Below, in pieces: positions 49,075 through 60,833 of a stretch of DNA of 64,000 nt. The notes under the pieces were generated by a model. The model did not search any database, was not told the origin of the DNA, and worked only from the letters and a program-made list of their open reading frames with translations. Both the position numbers and the translations under genes were made by a program. Every line of letters begins with the position of its first letter. Within the stretch, counting starts at the first letter, position 1. The stretch lies in contig CAJQUW010012522.1 in NCBI GenBank assembly GCA_907163375.1, forward strand, positions 1 through 64,000, written 5' to 3'. Source of the stretch: Prostheceraeus crozeri (taxonomy: Eukaryota > Platyhelminthes > Polycladida > Euryleptidae).

Positions 49075-49329
49075 TAGTTTTAACAATATTCTTGTATTAA
49101 TAGGAAGCTTGCTTGCCTTTGTTAGTAAGTGAAATAAGATGCTTCTTAGTGTTGTGAGAAATCCAAAATCATAAGTATTTATATTCCTTAACTATTTCAA
49201 TGTGTTTAATTTCATTATCATAATTAATTCTTATGTAGTCATCATCATACTTAACATTTTGAATCATGATTTTTGTTTTATCATAATTTATTTCTAGACC
49301 ATTATCGCTACAAAATTTGTGCACTTTAT

Positions 49330-50511
49330 ATTTGTTTCATTAATCCGTCTTCATCATTACTCATCAAGAGGATGTCATCTGCATATATTAAAGATGGTAC
49401 ATGAAAATTTCCGATTACTGCAGCATTTAGGAGTTCAGTATTAGAGTAAATTTCTTTGGCCAAGTCATTCACAAAAATTGAAAATAAGGTGGGAGATAAA
49501 CTATCTCCTATTTTGCAAGTTAAATGCATCGGATTCTACGCCATTAAATAATATTTTACATGTCTTTTTAGTCATCAATTTCATTAGAAGGTGGAGAAAG
49601 CTACTGTTTGGAAGTAGTGCATGCAGTTTATTTATCATTAATTTCTTAGGAATTGAATCAAAAGCCTTCGATAAGTCTATGAAACTTATATATAAAGGAT
49701 GCTTATAATTCTTATAGATTTGCAATACTTCTTTAATTACATAAACATTGTCCAATGTTGATCTTCCTTTTCGAAATCCCGTTTGACAGTAATGAATGAT
49801 ATTTTTTTTACTCTTTGAGCCATTTGTTTAATCTTTCATTTAGAATTTTTGTTAGAAATTTTTCCACATTAGAGCTTAAATTTATAGGTCTATAGCTAGT
49901 TGTAACATTTTTCCCGCCTTTTTTGTATGTAGGTACTATCCAACTTTCTGGAAATGGGATTTCTTCTTTGTTAATTAGGAGTCGGTTGAACAGTATTTGT
50001 AGTACAGGCAATATTTTGTCAGATGTTTCAGCATTTCTGATACGAATTCATCCGGACAACTCGATTTACAACTTTTAGCGTTATTTAAATTAGTTTTAAT
50101 TTCATTTATCGTTATATCTTTATCCAAAGTTTCATTGAATATTGTATTCGAGGGTTGCGAATGTTCTGTATCTATGATACTATGATGATAATGAAAATGT
50201 TTATCAGATTTTGTTAGTTCTATCAAGAAATCTGAAGGTTTCAAATTGCTTGTAACATTAGTTTTCTTCTTATTGTTAATCAAATGCCAGCATGTTTTGT
50301 GATCATTACTTTCTTTAGCAACTAATAGTTGCTTTAGATCATCGTCTTTCAATTTGCGTTTTTCTCGTCTTATTTCCTTTTGTAAGTTTTTCCTCGATTG
50401 CATAAGTTCATTCAAATTTTCATAAGATTTATTTTCTTTATATTTTCCAACTTCCGTTCTGTAAATTTTTCTTAGTCTTTTTATGTTCCTAGAATATTTA
50501 GAACTATGCAC
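49330..50511 (-). pseudogene. LINE ORF2 reverse transcriptase
   Basis: From the N side: a basic linker (MQSRKNLQKEIRREKRKL), the NNAKSCKSSCPDEFVSEMLK segment, then PESWIVPTYKKGGKNVTTSYRPINL (RT motif 1). Next come CQTGFRKGRSTLDNVYVIKE, YISFIDLSKAFDSIPKKLM (motif A), CKIGDSLSPTLFSIFVNDLA (motif B) and SLIYADDILLMSNDEDGL (motif C, catalytic YADD intact). The frame changes at least three times between 50,011 and 49,330, so no full protein can be made. It is followed by the Tc1 insertion and then the C-terminal domain. Confidence 0.85.
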
Positions 50512-50639
50512 TTTGCTTTTACCCTTAACCCTTTTACCCTTTGCTTTTACCCGTAATATGCGTTACCCTTTATTTTCAATAGTTCTTGATATACATATTT
50601 CATTCCCATTCATAGTCTTAGCGTTCACTGTATTGAACA

Positions 50640-51601
50640 ATTTATGTCAAATTTATTTCTGTCAAATGTTAGACAATTTTCTTGAGTCCATTTATAGGGA
50701 AATATTTTTTTGCATGAAGGCTTTGGATTTAGAATTCGCAGTTCATTGTTGAAAGCCAATTTTAATTTTATTTTTAGATGTGAATGATCGGTGTATAAAA
50801 CTGGATTACCAATTTCAAAACCAGTTAATATATTTAAGATAGATTCTGATATGATCAAGTAATCAATCATAGATTTCCTTACGACATTGTTCTGAATACA
50901 ATGAAACGTACACTTTCCTATACTGTTAATATTTTCGAATCTACCGTTTGCTATAATTAAATTAGTTTCACTACAAAAGTTGATGATGTTACCATAAGTT
51001 GATTTTTACCATAGCCATTGAATGTCATATCCTCTGATTTTCGCTTTGGAAATCCATACTTTTCATTATCATTCTCTATACCAATTCGTCCATATAAATC
51101 ACCAATAATTAGTATATTTTCCATCTTATATTTAATAATGTAATCTTTGATGTTTTCATAAAAGAGCTTATCTTTGTACTTTGATTCCTTGTTACTTCTA
51201 TAGCATATCAGCAGATAAATGTCTGATAATTGTTTACATTTTTGGGTTATTCTATTTATTATAATTGTTCCCTTTTCACTTACAACTTTATCAATTTTCA
51301 AATCTTTTAATTCGTCTTTTATGTATACTGATATGCCTTTGATATTTCGTCCTGATTTTATTGATTTCTTTCCCGTAGTATGTTGACCTGAATAGCATTC
51401 AATTAAGGGATAGTCACTTTCATTTTTTAAATGTGCTTCAGAAAAACAAATTATATCTGCGTTGTCCATGTCCTTGATCATATCAGTATTCTTTATTTTA
51501 TCATTATTTAGGCCGTTTATATTGATATAACTTATTTTCAATTCGTTTATATTGTCTGCATTTGGTTCATCGTCCTCTCCTTCTATCAGTGCGTCAAACA
51601 T
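50640..51601 (-). pseudogene. LINE ORF2 endonuclease domain
   Basis: This begins MFDALIEGEDDEPNADNINELK, then ISYININGLNNDKIK and IICFSEAHL (the Glu of the AP-endonuclease fold). GDLYGRIG (the Asp/Asn motif, here with Tyr where Asn is usual) and later MIDYLIISE and YTDHSHLKIKL (the S/TDH motif) follow. One frameshift near 50,950 separates GDLYGRIG from the TDH part. The start overlaps the end of ORF1 by 8 bases, so a coupled or frameshift translation of ORF2 is plausible in the intact relative. Confidence 0.8.
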
Positions 51602-52115
51602 ACGGTCTTATTGGTGTGTATTGTCTGTTGCTTGGCTGTAGTAAGCGTCTTGGTGTGTATTGAATGCGTCCGTTTGCATCTTCCATTCTTGTTACTCTGA
51701 ATCGCTCTTCATCTTGTGTTGTTTCTTCTCTTTCATAGTGCCTTCGATTTTCTTGATTTCTTTCATTTCCATACCTGCTATCATTATCGTATCTTCTTTC
51801 ACTTTCGTATCTTGGTCTTCTATTTTCATAGGTTCTTCTGCTGTTGTAGTGGTATCTGTTTGGGTAATGACTGTTGTTGGGATATCGTTGATTGTGGTTC
51901 CATGGCGCATGATAGCAATTTCGAATGTGGTGGCCTAATTTTCCACAGTGGAAGCACTTTATTCTTCGGATATAACTCGGTTGCCAATGTTGTCGCTGAT
52001 TTTGATGTTGTTGTTGCTCCTGCAGTTGCTGCTGCGGTTGCTGCTGTGGTTGCTGCTGCGTTTGCAGAAGATGTCGCAGGTTAAGAATTGTTTCACTGTC
52101 AATTTTTTTCTCCGC
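51594..52115 (-). pseudogene. LINE ORF1, Gln-rich with CCHC knuckle
   Basis: After a Gln run encoded by CAG/CAA (QQQPQQQPQQQL and so on) comes IKCFHCGKLGHHIRNCY, a perfect CX2CX4HX4C zinc knuckle. A tract rich in Arg, Tyr and Asn (RYPNNSHYPNRYHYNSRR and similar) follows. This is the nucleic-acid-binding ORF1 or gag-like protein of a LINE. The open frame runs beyond the LINE into the antisense of the Tc1 transposase, so the true ORF1 start is missing or lies near 52,080. The + strand frames over it are mirror images. Confidence 0.8.
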
Positions 52116-52883
52116 AGGTCTCGAACACAAGCGAAAGCGTGTGGAATGGTGTGAGCAGCATCTGTCGTGGAGCACAGAGGAATGGCGTCAAGTGATGTGA
52201 ACGGATGAATCCCGCTTCACTTTGGATTTTCACGATGGTCACATTAGAGTGCATCGAATGGTTGGTGAGAGGTATTCACCCTGCTGCATATCTGAGCATG
52301 ACCGCTATGGTGGTGGTAGCGTGATGATCTGGGCCGGTATCTGGTACGGAGGTCGAACTGTCGCAGTCATTGTGAATGGGAACTTGAACGGAACTTGATT
52401 TATCGAATATCATATCTCCAATCGTCATCCCAACGGTAAATGAACTCAACCTCATATTCCAGGATGACAACGCTCGACCACACAGAACTCATTGTGTAAC
52501 AACAGCGATAGTGAGATCTGGAATTCGCATCCTCCATTGGCCTTCACGCTCCCCCGACCTGTCTCCGATCGAACATGCTTGGGATGAACTTGGTCGGAAA
52601 GTGAGATATGCATATGATCATCCGCCATCAACACTGACAGCTCTTTCAGAGAGACTCATCGGTCAATGGTCATTGCTGGATCAGGAACGGCTTGGTCATC
52701 TTTGCGACTCGATGCCGATGAGACTTCAAAGCTGCATTTCAGTGCGGGGAGGACATACTCGGTGCTAATGTCTCCCATTTATTCAAATATAATGTTTTAT
52801 ATAAAATGCTATCTTATAATTCATGAGTGTGAGTGGAATAAAGTTCATATATTTGAGTGGAGCATTTTTTATGTCAGGCAGTA

Positions 52884-53481
52884 TATAATGACTGATAGAT
52901 TGTTCTCTTTTGATATCGCATTCACAACAACTGCTTTTAGTTATTGTTTACCTACAGCTCGCTTACCATCCACCATTCCAGTGGATGCAAGGTTTTCCAT
53001 CGCACTTCCATCGGTTTCATATCTTTTAAGCCTGAAAAATGACATGTAACGTCCTCTGATATTATTTAACAGCTGCCTATCGGTGCTTGGAAGACTTATT
53101 CGTTGCTAATGTTGAATCCACGAGATGCGCAAATTTCCCTCGGCTAAGCAAGACGTAAATCAAAAAGCTAAGGTAGATCAATGCAAACTTTCAATGATTC
53201 GATTCGACTTGAAATTTGCCAATTCGCAGGTCCCTATTATGAACACAATAAGCCATTGACTGCAGATTAAAGTCGAAGAGTTCTTCAATTTGATTAGCTT
53301 CATTTGATTGCTTTGATGAGCATGATCGCCTACTCTGAAAGTCAATGCTTGCTGAAATTGCTTCTTTATCAGCGACATTTTCTGGAAGAACCCTGTACAT
53401 TCCTCATCATCATTTCATAGCTATAGAATAAATCTTGCAAAGCTTCCAATTATAAAAATTTGCGAATCCGACTAGGCTTAC
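52884..53481. other. Probable intron, no gene seen
   Basis: The sequence between the Tc1 element and the immunoglobulin exon. Two frames at 53,178-53,400 show no domain. It is probably the intron downstream of that exon. Confidence 0.45.
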
Positions 53482-53733
53482 CCTGTACATTGATATTTGA
53501 TGACGTTCTGTTGCTACCAACGACATTCTTTGCAGTACATGTGAAAGTGTGACGTCCTTTCGACGTCGCTGGAACGTTGAGAATAACAGAAGATATTCCG
53601 GATGATTTGTTCTTCTCATTTCCATTCAAGAGCATCTTCAAAGTAATTTCTGGTTTCGGATTCCCTTCGCCAGTGCAATTCACACTTTCTCCAGCAAATA
53701 CTTCAGACGATAGTTTCAACTTGTGAGGAGGAT
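53482..53733 (-). CDS. Immunoglobulin-domain exon of a host gene
   Basis: The exon is 252 bases, bounded on the minus strand by a CATCTGTTTCAG acceptor and a GTAAGC donor. Both junctions fall after the first base of a codon (phase 1-1), the classic Ig-domain exon. The translation runs PPHKLKLSSEVFAGESVNCTG, EGNPKPEITLKM, a central strand ending ISSVILNVP, then GRHTFTCTAKNVVGSNRT. The two disulphide cysteines and the N-P-K-P turn of an I-set domain are visible; the usual core Trp is not obvious. It probably encodes one extracellular domain of a cell-adhesion or receptor protein. The neighbouring exons are outside what I could recognise, and the gene probably extends through the transposon-filled flanks. 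Confidence 0.85.
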
Positions 53734-54017
53734 CTGAAACAGATGAACACAGATGTGTTCATGCATATGGGGCTTGCATAACTTTGACCTATAAAATAAA
53801 CATTTTGATCCAATAGTTGCACGGAGTCCACATATTGAAATTTTGTGAATAGAAAAAGAAAATGAAGCGACAACTTCACAAAGGTTCATCAAGGATGTTA
53901 AGATCAATCAAATAAAAATCAGATATGACCAACGAATGAAGATCCTGGAAGACAAGTTCTTCAGTGAAATTCTGAGCTATTCGAGTGAAAGCTGTTTCCG
54001 TCTACAATACCGTAAGA
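53734..54017. other. Probable intron sequence, no gene seen
   Basis: AT-rich, upstream of the Ig exon on the minus strand. No repeat was recognised. Confidence 0.45.
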
Positions 54018-54230
54018 CAGGGTTGGAACCGGCCGGCGCCGAGCCGGTGGCCAGCCTATTCAAAACCGGCCGGTCGGTGCCGGCGCATTGAAAAAAAAAC
54101 CGGCCAGTCGAAGATGTGATCGGCGGCTAGCGTCTCTGTGCCGGTTGATTAAGGCTCCATTTGGTCAACATATGCCCTTAGACAATATTGAATTTCCACA
54201 TAGGATTCATCAAATGCATGAATGGTAGAC
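54018..54230 (+). mobile_element. hAT-like repeat fragment (plus copy)
   Basis: Begins CAGGGTTGGAACCGGCCGG, a hAT-type terminus. It continues through GGCCAGCCTATTCAAAACCGG and TCCACATAGGATTCATC, matching the inverted copy at 45,435-45,665. The opposite end was not found. Confidence 0.65.
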
Positions 54231-54564
54231 CTACCGGTAGGCCAACTCCGGATAAGTGAGAGTTACCTATAACAATACAATATTATCCGATGTAATTATT
54301 CACACTTTGATAACATGCTTTGTGCGATGAGCAGGTACACTTAATGACATATTTACTAGTCTAATGAGTTGTAGGTCTAAGGTAACTGTGTACAAGATGG
54401 CCATGCTTGCAAGATGGCCATGTGTCTAAAAATAGCACTTACGCTAACAGTTTGACGACGGTGATTTCACACGATGATCTCCTACCCCAATGAGGACAAT
54501 AACACACATAAAGCCACTCGTCGGCGTTCATCTTGTCATTTCGTCAGCTGCGAAAGAATTCAAG

Positions 54565-55372
54565 GTGAGTTCACGAGACCAATAGTTATTTTCTGTTTAA
54601 GGTTAAAGCTTTGTCTACCACAGTTATCATTCTTATAAATGATTCCACCGGCATAAATCTAGAGTAAATACCATCCAGCTACACTGTCGATTAGCGAGTT
54701 TCGTTAACTTTCACTGCATTTTCTATAATTGGGATTTTTATCTGGTGATATAAATGCGGGCAACATGGCCATCTTTACATTCTACAACCAAAATCGGTAA
54801 ATATGGTAATTAAGCTGCTATTATCCGTACTGCTTTGTTACCATGAGCCACAATAGCGATAATAAGTGTACGCCGAGGAATGAAGTACGTTTCTATTAGG
54901 TCTATGAATCCTACTTTTAGTAATAATTACTTAAAATAGGCCTACAGTAGACCTAAGTCTTTTCAAAAAAAAGTTTTCCTTATGAAATTAAAAAGGCTCT
55001 CCTAAAACCCCTCCTTCGAATTTTTTTTTGAATCCTAGAGTCTTAGGATTTTACCAGTCAAAATCCACTAGAAGTACCGGTTTGTGCCTTTAAAGTGATC
55101 CTTTCTGCAACAAGCACCATCATACATTAAACCCTGTTTCGCTCATAGGTAGGCTAATTTCTATTAGGCTTAAGCTTACACTTATTCTATCATTCTTGGA
55201 TTTGAATATACGTAAACTTAAGTGTCTGTTCTTGCTGCTTGAAATTGATTCACTTCATAGAGAATAGCTCAGTCATTTCAATTGAATGCACGTAATTTTG
55301 TAAGCCATCGTCCTAACTGAAACTATTCTTGTGGCATAAATTTGAACCTTAAACATTTTCTTATTTTTTCAG
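54565..55372 (+). other. Likely 5' UTR intron of the pogo transposase
   Basis: The donor AATTCAAG/GTGAGT at 54,565 and the acceptor TTATTTTTTCAG ending at 55,372 bracket 808 bases with no coding content. The acceptor is 8 bases before the presumed ATG at 55,381. TATAAATG at about 54,748 is inside it and probably meaningless. Confidence 0.5.
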
Positions 55373-56931
55373 GCTGTATCATGGGGCAGAGATGTCGATC
55401 AAAGGGACTTCGAGGTCAATCGTGATCAGAAGAACAGCTAGGAAATGCAATTGAGTCTGTTAACCAAGGGAATGTCGGTGAAGAAGGCTGCAGAGACTTA
55501 CAAAATTCCACGCCGAATGCTGAGAAATCACATCAAGAAGGGTACTAGAACCAAATCTACGGGAAGACGAATGACATTGGATAACGATGAAGAAGAGGAC
55601 TTAGTGAGAAGGATTATCCGATTCTGTGATCTCGCATTCCCTTTGAGTAAGAAGATGATTCAACTGTATGTATATCATTATGTGACGCAAAACAACAAGA
55701 GACATCAATTCTCGGAAAGAAAACAGATTGCCGGACGTTCTTGGGTTGATGGCTTTCTTGAAAGACACCCGGAAATCTCGACTAGGAGAGCCCAAACACT
55801 AAATCCAGCTCGAGCTCAGAATCTGAACCCGATGATAGTGAATGACCATTTCGCCAAATTGAAAGCTTTTATGGATGAACACGAATTACACAACAAACCG
55901 AATCGCATTTTCAATTTGGACGAAAAGGCTTGCCGCTTAACAATTCACAAGCAACAGAAAGTTCTCGCAAAGAAAGGAGCGAAGAGGGTTCATCTGATGG
56001 GTCAAGAACATGGTGAAAACGTAACGATCGTGGCTTGTGTCAGCGCTGCAGGATCTGTACCGCCGCCAATGATTATCTTCAAGGGAAAAAGGTCCAACCC
56101 AACGTTTGGAGACGATCTTCCACCGATGTCTATATTCGCCATGTCTGAAAAGGTTGCATGACCAATGATATATTCATCAGGTGGTTGGAACACTTCAATG
56201 AGCACAAGCCTAAAGGATGAGTTCTCTTGATGTTTGACGGAGCTGCATGTCACTTAAGTCCGAAGATCGTCGACGTCGCTGACCTGTATGAAATCAGCTT
56301 GTATTGCTTGCCATCAATACACAACTCATGAGTTGCAGCCGCTGGATCGATCCGTATTCAGATCCTTTGAATACCACTGGGATGAGGAAGTCTTGAAATT
56401 CTGGAGAACATTCCCTGGACGAAACATTACCAAGGAGCGATTCGGAAAACTGTTCACACCTTGCTGGAATCGGTCGCTTACACTTGAAAACATCATGAGC
56501 GGGTTTCGCGTCACTGGGATTTATCCATTCGACAAGTCGGTTATTCCCATCGAGGCATTTTGCCCTAGTGAAGTGACCAGGATCACAGACTTGACTTCAG
56601 TCACTGTGATGGAAATTCCTCCAGAGATAAGATCACAGACAGTCACTGATACTCGGATGGATTGCGATCAGATCGAGCATCAGCCGACAACATCCCGAGA
56701 ACCTACAGTAGTGCCCCTCCATGAGGACCAACCAACGACATCAAGTGATCAGCACGCGCCATTAAGGACATCACTAGAATCTCCCAACACGAGCTTCAAA
56801 GAACTGTTGAGCTCTCCGAGACTTGATAAGCGGAAGACCACACCAAGGCGAAAGAGTATAAATTACAAAGCTCAGCTATTGACTCAGTCACTGTTTCAAG
56901 AAAAATGCGATGACACCTCTGACAAGCCATT

Positions 56932-59900
56932 CCCAGTAAACATTGTGACGTCATTGCGACGTCCCATTCATGTCATCATGCGTCTGAGACGTCTATGACC
57001 AGAACGGGATGTCGCAGTGACCTCCCATCAAAGACGTCAGAATGACCGTCTATATATGACGTCACTGTGACATCCAAAGTGTGACCATGCGCACAAACAT
57101 GATCAATGAGCCACAACCACGATGAGTCATGAAATTATGACGTTTACGCTATGATGAATGAATTCCACTTAATTGCACTAAGTTTTGGGACTATCTTCTT
57201 TAATTTCCATTCTCGAACTCTCGATCTCTCACTCACTTTATCTATCTCCTCGCTTTTCTTGATACTTTTTCTTCTGATAATGATTCTCTGTCATAGCCTA
57301 ATTTCTCTTCTTCTTCCTCTTCTCTTTCTCCCTATTTCTATTAATCTCTCAACTTAATTCTTTTCTTCCTCCTCTTCTATTTCTCTCCACTTCTCTCATT
57401 TATCTCTCTTTTATTCTTCTGTTTCCTTATCAGCTCTTATTTTTCTTCTTCTATTTATTATTCTCCCATCAATCTGTTTTCTGCTTTGTTTTTATCTAAA
57501 ATCGATGTATCTTCGAAAATAATATAATGTAAAAATTCATCACTAATTTCTACCCATGCATTTCTTATTAATAGGATTCATGTTTATCGAAGGGCATTTG
57601 ATGAATCCCAATTTTGCGATTGCAGTTGGAATAGAATACAATTGCAATACTTTAATATCATAATTCAACGGATCTCTTTTTCGGATTCATTCGTGCCCGT
57701 ACTCGATGCATGGAATGAGTCTGTCTTTCGATGATTTAAAAGCATCCCAGCGTTGGCGGTCACGTCATTAAGTGCAGCCCTCGTATTTCATTTCTGAATA
57801 GAGGAGAACTACGCACAGATTATTTCCCTACTGCCGCCTGGGCGAATGACCTTCAATCAACACGTCACTATCGATAATCACATGACAGCGAGAGGAAACG
57901 TGCAAGCAGTCCTTCATTTCATTCATGTTACTCGCACTGCGCATCGGACGTGATTCATGTTTTGCGATACGGTTTTAGTGATAAGTCTACGATTTAGACC
58001 AAACTTTCTTAAACGACGCCTCGAGCACCTTTCCTTTGGACATTTGGAGGAACTTAAATCCACCACCCATATTCGACCTCCACAATCAATTCACAGATCA
58101 TTTATTTCTATTATCAAGTTGCAGACCAGCAGTTGACGACTAAGCTTTTGCCTTTATCATCTTACAAAACATCTTGTGATTTGGTTCACCTCATATTTAG
58201 TGACTTGACTTTATCTCCTACATTAGTCACTGAAAACCAAGGCTTCGAATTTCATCTCGTGATCTCTGAAAAGAAAATAGTCTAATGCAGTACAACAAAA
58301 TGTTTTTCGATGATTGATATCATCAATTGCCGGAGTTTACAGGTGAGATGTCTACTCTTTTCACTTCTTATTAAGTTTAAGTGAATTAACTACGCACTGG
58401 ATTAGTTATAAGCCTATTTTCACGAAATTATTATAAATGTTGAAGCTAATTCATGAAATCGCAAAAATAAAAGAAAAATTATTTTAATTGTCTATAAAAC
58501 ATGGCATCATCTGATATCAATTAATTTGTTTCAAATTTCGTGGCTCTCGAATTGGAATCAGATCCTCCCGCCGAAGATAATTTACCATAATTAGAGGCTT
58601 TACATACATTTTGCCATGCTTAAAAAGGAACGCTGCTATTCGAACATTTTCATCTTCCTGTTATTGAACTGTTGTGTGATCATCAATATCATACTTAAAG
58701 TTTTCTGCAAAATACTGAAGTTTGTACCATAGGAATAACTGACAATGCATAGGCAACCATTTTGACGATCAAAATGTTGTGATTCTGCATTGATCTTTTT
58801 ACGTAAGTGAATAATTTAAATGTACTGTAACAATGTAATAATGTAAGGTACAGGTATCTAAGCTTATTAAGCAAATCTAGATAATGATTATGATTCTGCT
58901 GTATATTTGAATAATTGGACGATTGTACACATATCAGTTTGCAATATCGTAATGCATGCACATACATAAGTTTTGTTGAATAATATTCAAATAAGCTTAT
59001 TTTGTTGAATGTTATCAATTATTGCGAAAATGAATGAATAAATAATTTGCTTTTGCTCATGAATGTATTGGATGCAATGTATTTTTTGTTAGCCTGGATT
59101 TTTATGAAATGGTTGCAAACATGACAATATTATAATTTGCATATTTGTAAGGTTAGCAACACATTCTGGGCTACATAAAATAGGCCTATATTCGATTTAA
59201 TTATAATAAAACGTTATGTTTCGTATTATGTTGCAAATAGAACAAAACGTTTATTATTTGATGATAATTATGATGTCTAAAAAATGATTACCCTTTACTC
59301 AGTTTATAAATAAAGCCACTAAATTTATTTTCATAAAATTAAAAACCAATTCCTGCACAATACATTTCTTTCACTTATTCAAGTGCAAACATGCAGGATT
59401 GAATATGAAATACAAAATCTGAAATCATACTTCTACAGCAATGAATCTATGAACAAAAGGATTGTTCATAGATATATTACTGCAGAAGTAGGCTTATATG
59501 ATTTTAGATTTTGTATTTTATATTCAGTCAACGTTTGCACTTGAATAAGAGTGTGCGAAAGACATTGTGCAAGAATTAGTTATTAATTTTATCAAAATAA
59601 ATCTAGTGGCTTTTTTTTATTTATTGATAATTATGATGATTAATTTTATCATGATTGTGCAATTAATTGTGTGTAAATAAATTAGCCTATAGCCGGAAGA
59701 TGATGGTCGCTTGTCCCGCATTTGCTTGAAAAACAGAGGAAATACTATCTAAACAAGGAATTCTCTCATCATATGAATGTCAAATTTTATTGGGTTGTAC
59801 AGTATTAATGCAAAATCATGTTAAAATTCATGATCTAATTTTACAGGCGATAAATATCCGAAGATGGTCAAAAATCAAAAATATATCAAAAACTGTGTCC

Positions 59901-60833
59901 CTGTCCAGATGCAGAGCATTGCATGCATTCAAAATGTAATGACAATGTGTATTTTAAAATGTATGTTTTTCTAAATTTTAGTCTAATTTTAGTTTCTAAT
60001 TATGTCTTCAATTTATAATTTAGCTTCGATAGCCTCTAGATTTTAGGCAACAAGCATGAAGAAACTTTTATTTTGGATCAGTTGTGCCTCATGTCAATGA
60101 AGGAAATTTTATATTTTACGAACTATACAGAAATATATATTGTTCATATTCAATGTAGGCCCTATATGCCTACATATCGAAGCATCTTCTCTACGGTGAC
60201 TGAAATTCAATAGGCATGCATTTCGATACCTCTGATGAGCAATTTCATCATATTAGATATTGATATTCTAATATAGTGATTTCTCTTTTGAGCGTTGTAC
60301 ATGTATGCCTACGTGTATGTAATTTTTGTGATCTAATTAAAATTTTGCTGTTTCTTGCTTCAGGTACGTCGTGCTTACAAAAGGTCAATGGAATATCGAA
60401 GAAGGATCCGTGATTTATCAGCGTCTGCTTTTGTCTCAAGTGGAACGTGTATGCAAACAGAAATACTTAGATAATTTGCGAAAATATAATTATCCATAGA
60501 TGATTCCAATGTTTTCGCTATCTTCATAATTGGGTAAATGATTGAAACTAGTTTTAAGTATGGTAATGGGATGTCTGTCACGATGTCAAGTGACTCATTA
60601 TGACGTCTCGTAGGAGCACTTTGAAGACGTACGTTGGATGTCCCGGCGGGATGTCAGACTGACGTCCTGTGAGAGTTCCGCTGTGACGCACGTGGGATGT
60701 CCCGGCGGGATGCCATGCTGACGTCCTGTGATGCTTCCGCTGTGACGTCTTTTTTACTGTCAAATAAGACGTACGTGGGCCATCCTGGAATGACGTCGTC
60801 ATGACATCCCGCTGACGTCACATGTTTACTGGG
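56932..60833. mobile_element. 3.9-kb element with CCCAGTAAACAT ends
   Basis: Left end CCCAGTAAACATTGTGACGT; the complement of the right end is CCCAGTAAACATGTGACGTC. ATT lies outside both ends (56,929-56,931 and 60,834-60,836), so a 3-bp target duplication is likely. Both subterminal regions (to about 57,090 and from about 60,570) are packed with GACGTC and GGGATGTC words in both orientations, including a near-duplicate pair around CGTGGGATGTCCCGGCGGGA. Removing the element with one ATT restores the pogo reading frame. The interior is mostly AT-rich, with a pyrimidine-rich stretch at 57,160-57,480, and has no recognisable transposase. Superfamily unknown. Confidence 0.88.
59315..59610. mobile_element. 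296-bp palindromic MITE
   Basis: GCCACTAAATTTATTTTCAT at the left and its complement at the right open two arms of about 130 bases. They share TTGCACAATG-, CTTATTCAAGTGCAAAC- and AAATACAAAATCT-like words. The arms meet around TCTATGAACAA/TTGTTCATAGA at 59,446-59,479. It is nested inside the CCCAGTAAACAT element. The arms differ at many places, so it is older than the palindrome at 42,400. Confidence 0.75.

Larger units (their letters stand above)
46350..52110 (-). mobile_element. Nearly full-length LINE with CCHC ORF1
   Basis: In order on the minus strand: a Gln-rich ORF1 with a CCHC zinc knuckle, an apurinic-type endonuclease, a reverse transcriptase with YADD, and a C-terminal cysteine-rich domain. 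The 3' end is marked by AATAAA near 46,380 and tandem ATTCTGAT units running to about 46,355. The 5' boundary lies near 52,080-52,110. The body is AT-rich compared with the Tc1 host. A second Tc1 element interrupts it. Frameshifts are present in the endonuclease and RT, so it is inactive. The clade was not assigned. Confidence 0.85.
45961..52766 (+). pseudogene. Tc1 transposase, split and decayed
   Basis: The first part starts MSQSEFLKGMAVGMLRCGKS and holds the paired helix-turn-helix region (VSHSTVSRWWSRW, then GSGRPR and TAYRCLAEAGLRSYRS). The second part resumes in register with LEHKRKRVEWCEQHL and holds the three catalytic acidic residues: TDESRF, FQDDNARPH and SPIEHAWDEL (DD34E type). 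It ends VRGGHTRC. Lesions include a GTTAG/TTGGG microsatellite at 46,029-46,062 with stops in the frame, a TGA at 52,197-52,199 just before TDESRF, and one or two more breaks between the first and second acidic residues. The frame resumes exactly across 46,342 to 52,118. Confidence 0.85.
45741..52881 (+). mobile_element. Tc1-like transposon holding nested insertions
   Basis: The left end CTCTATGACATTAAAAACG and the complement of the right end CTGCCTGACATAAAAAATG form an imperfect TIR. Both sides are flanked by TA (45,739-45,740 and 52,882-52,883). The transposase is split into an N-terminal part at 45,961-46,342 and a C-terminal part at 52,118-52,766. The 5.8 kb between them is mainly an antisense LINE. 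Without that insert the element would be about 1.37 kb, a normal Tc1 length. Confidence 0.85.

Noticed and set aside
51660-52154. Plus-strand hydrophobic frames (92, 122 and 68 codons)
   Set aside because: They are mirror images of the Gln- and Arg-rich LINE ORF1. The valine/alanine and leucine runs come from the antisense of CAG/CAA repeats.
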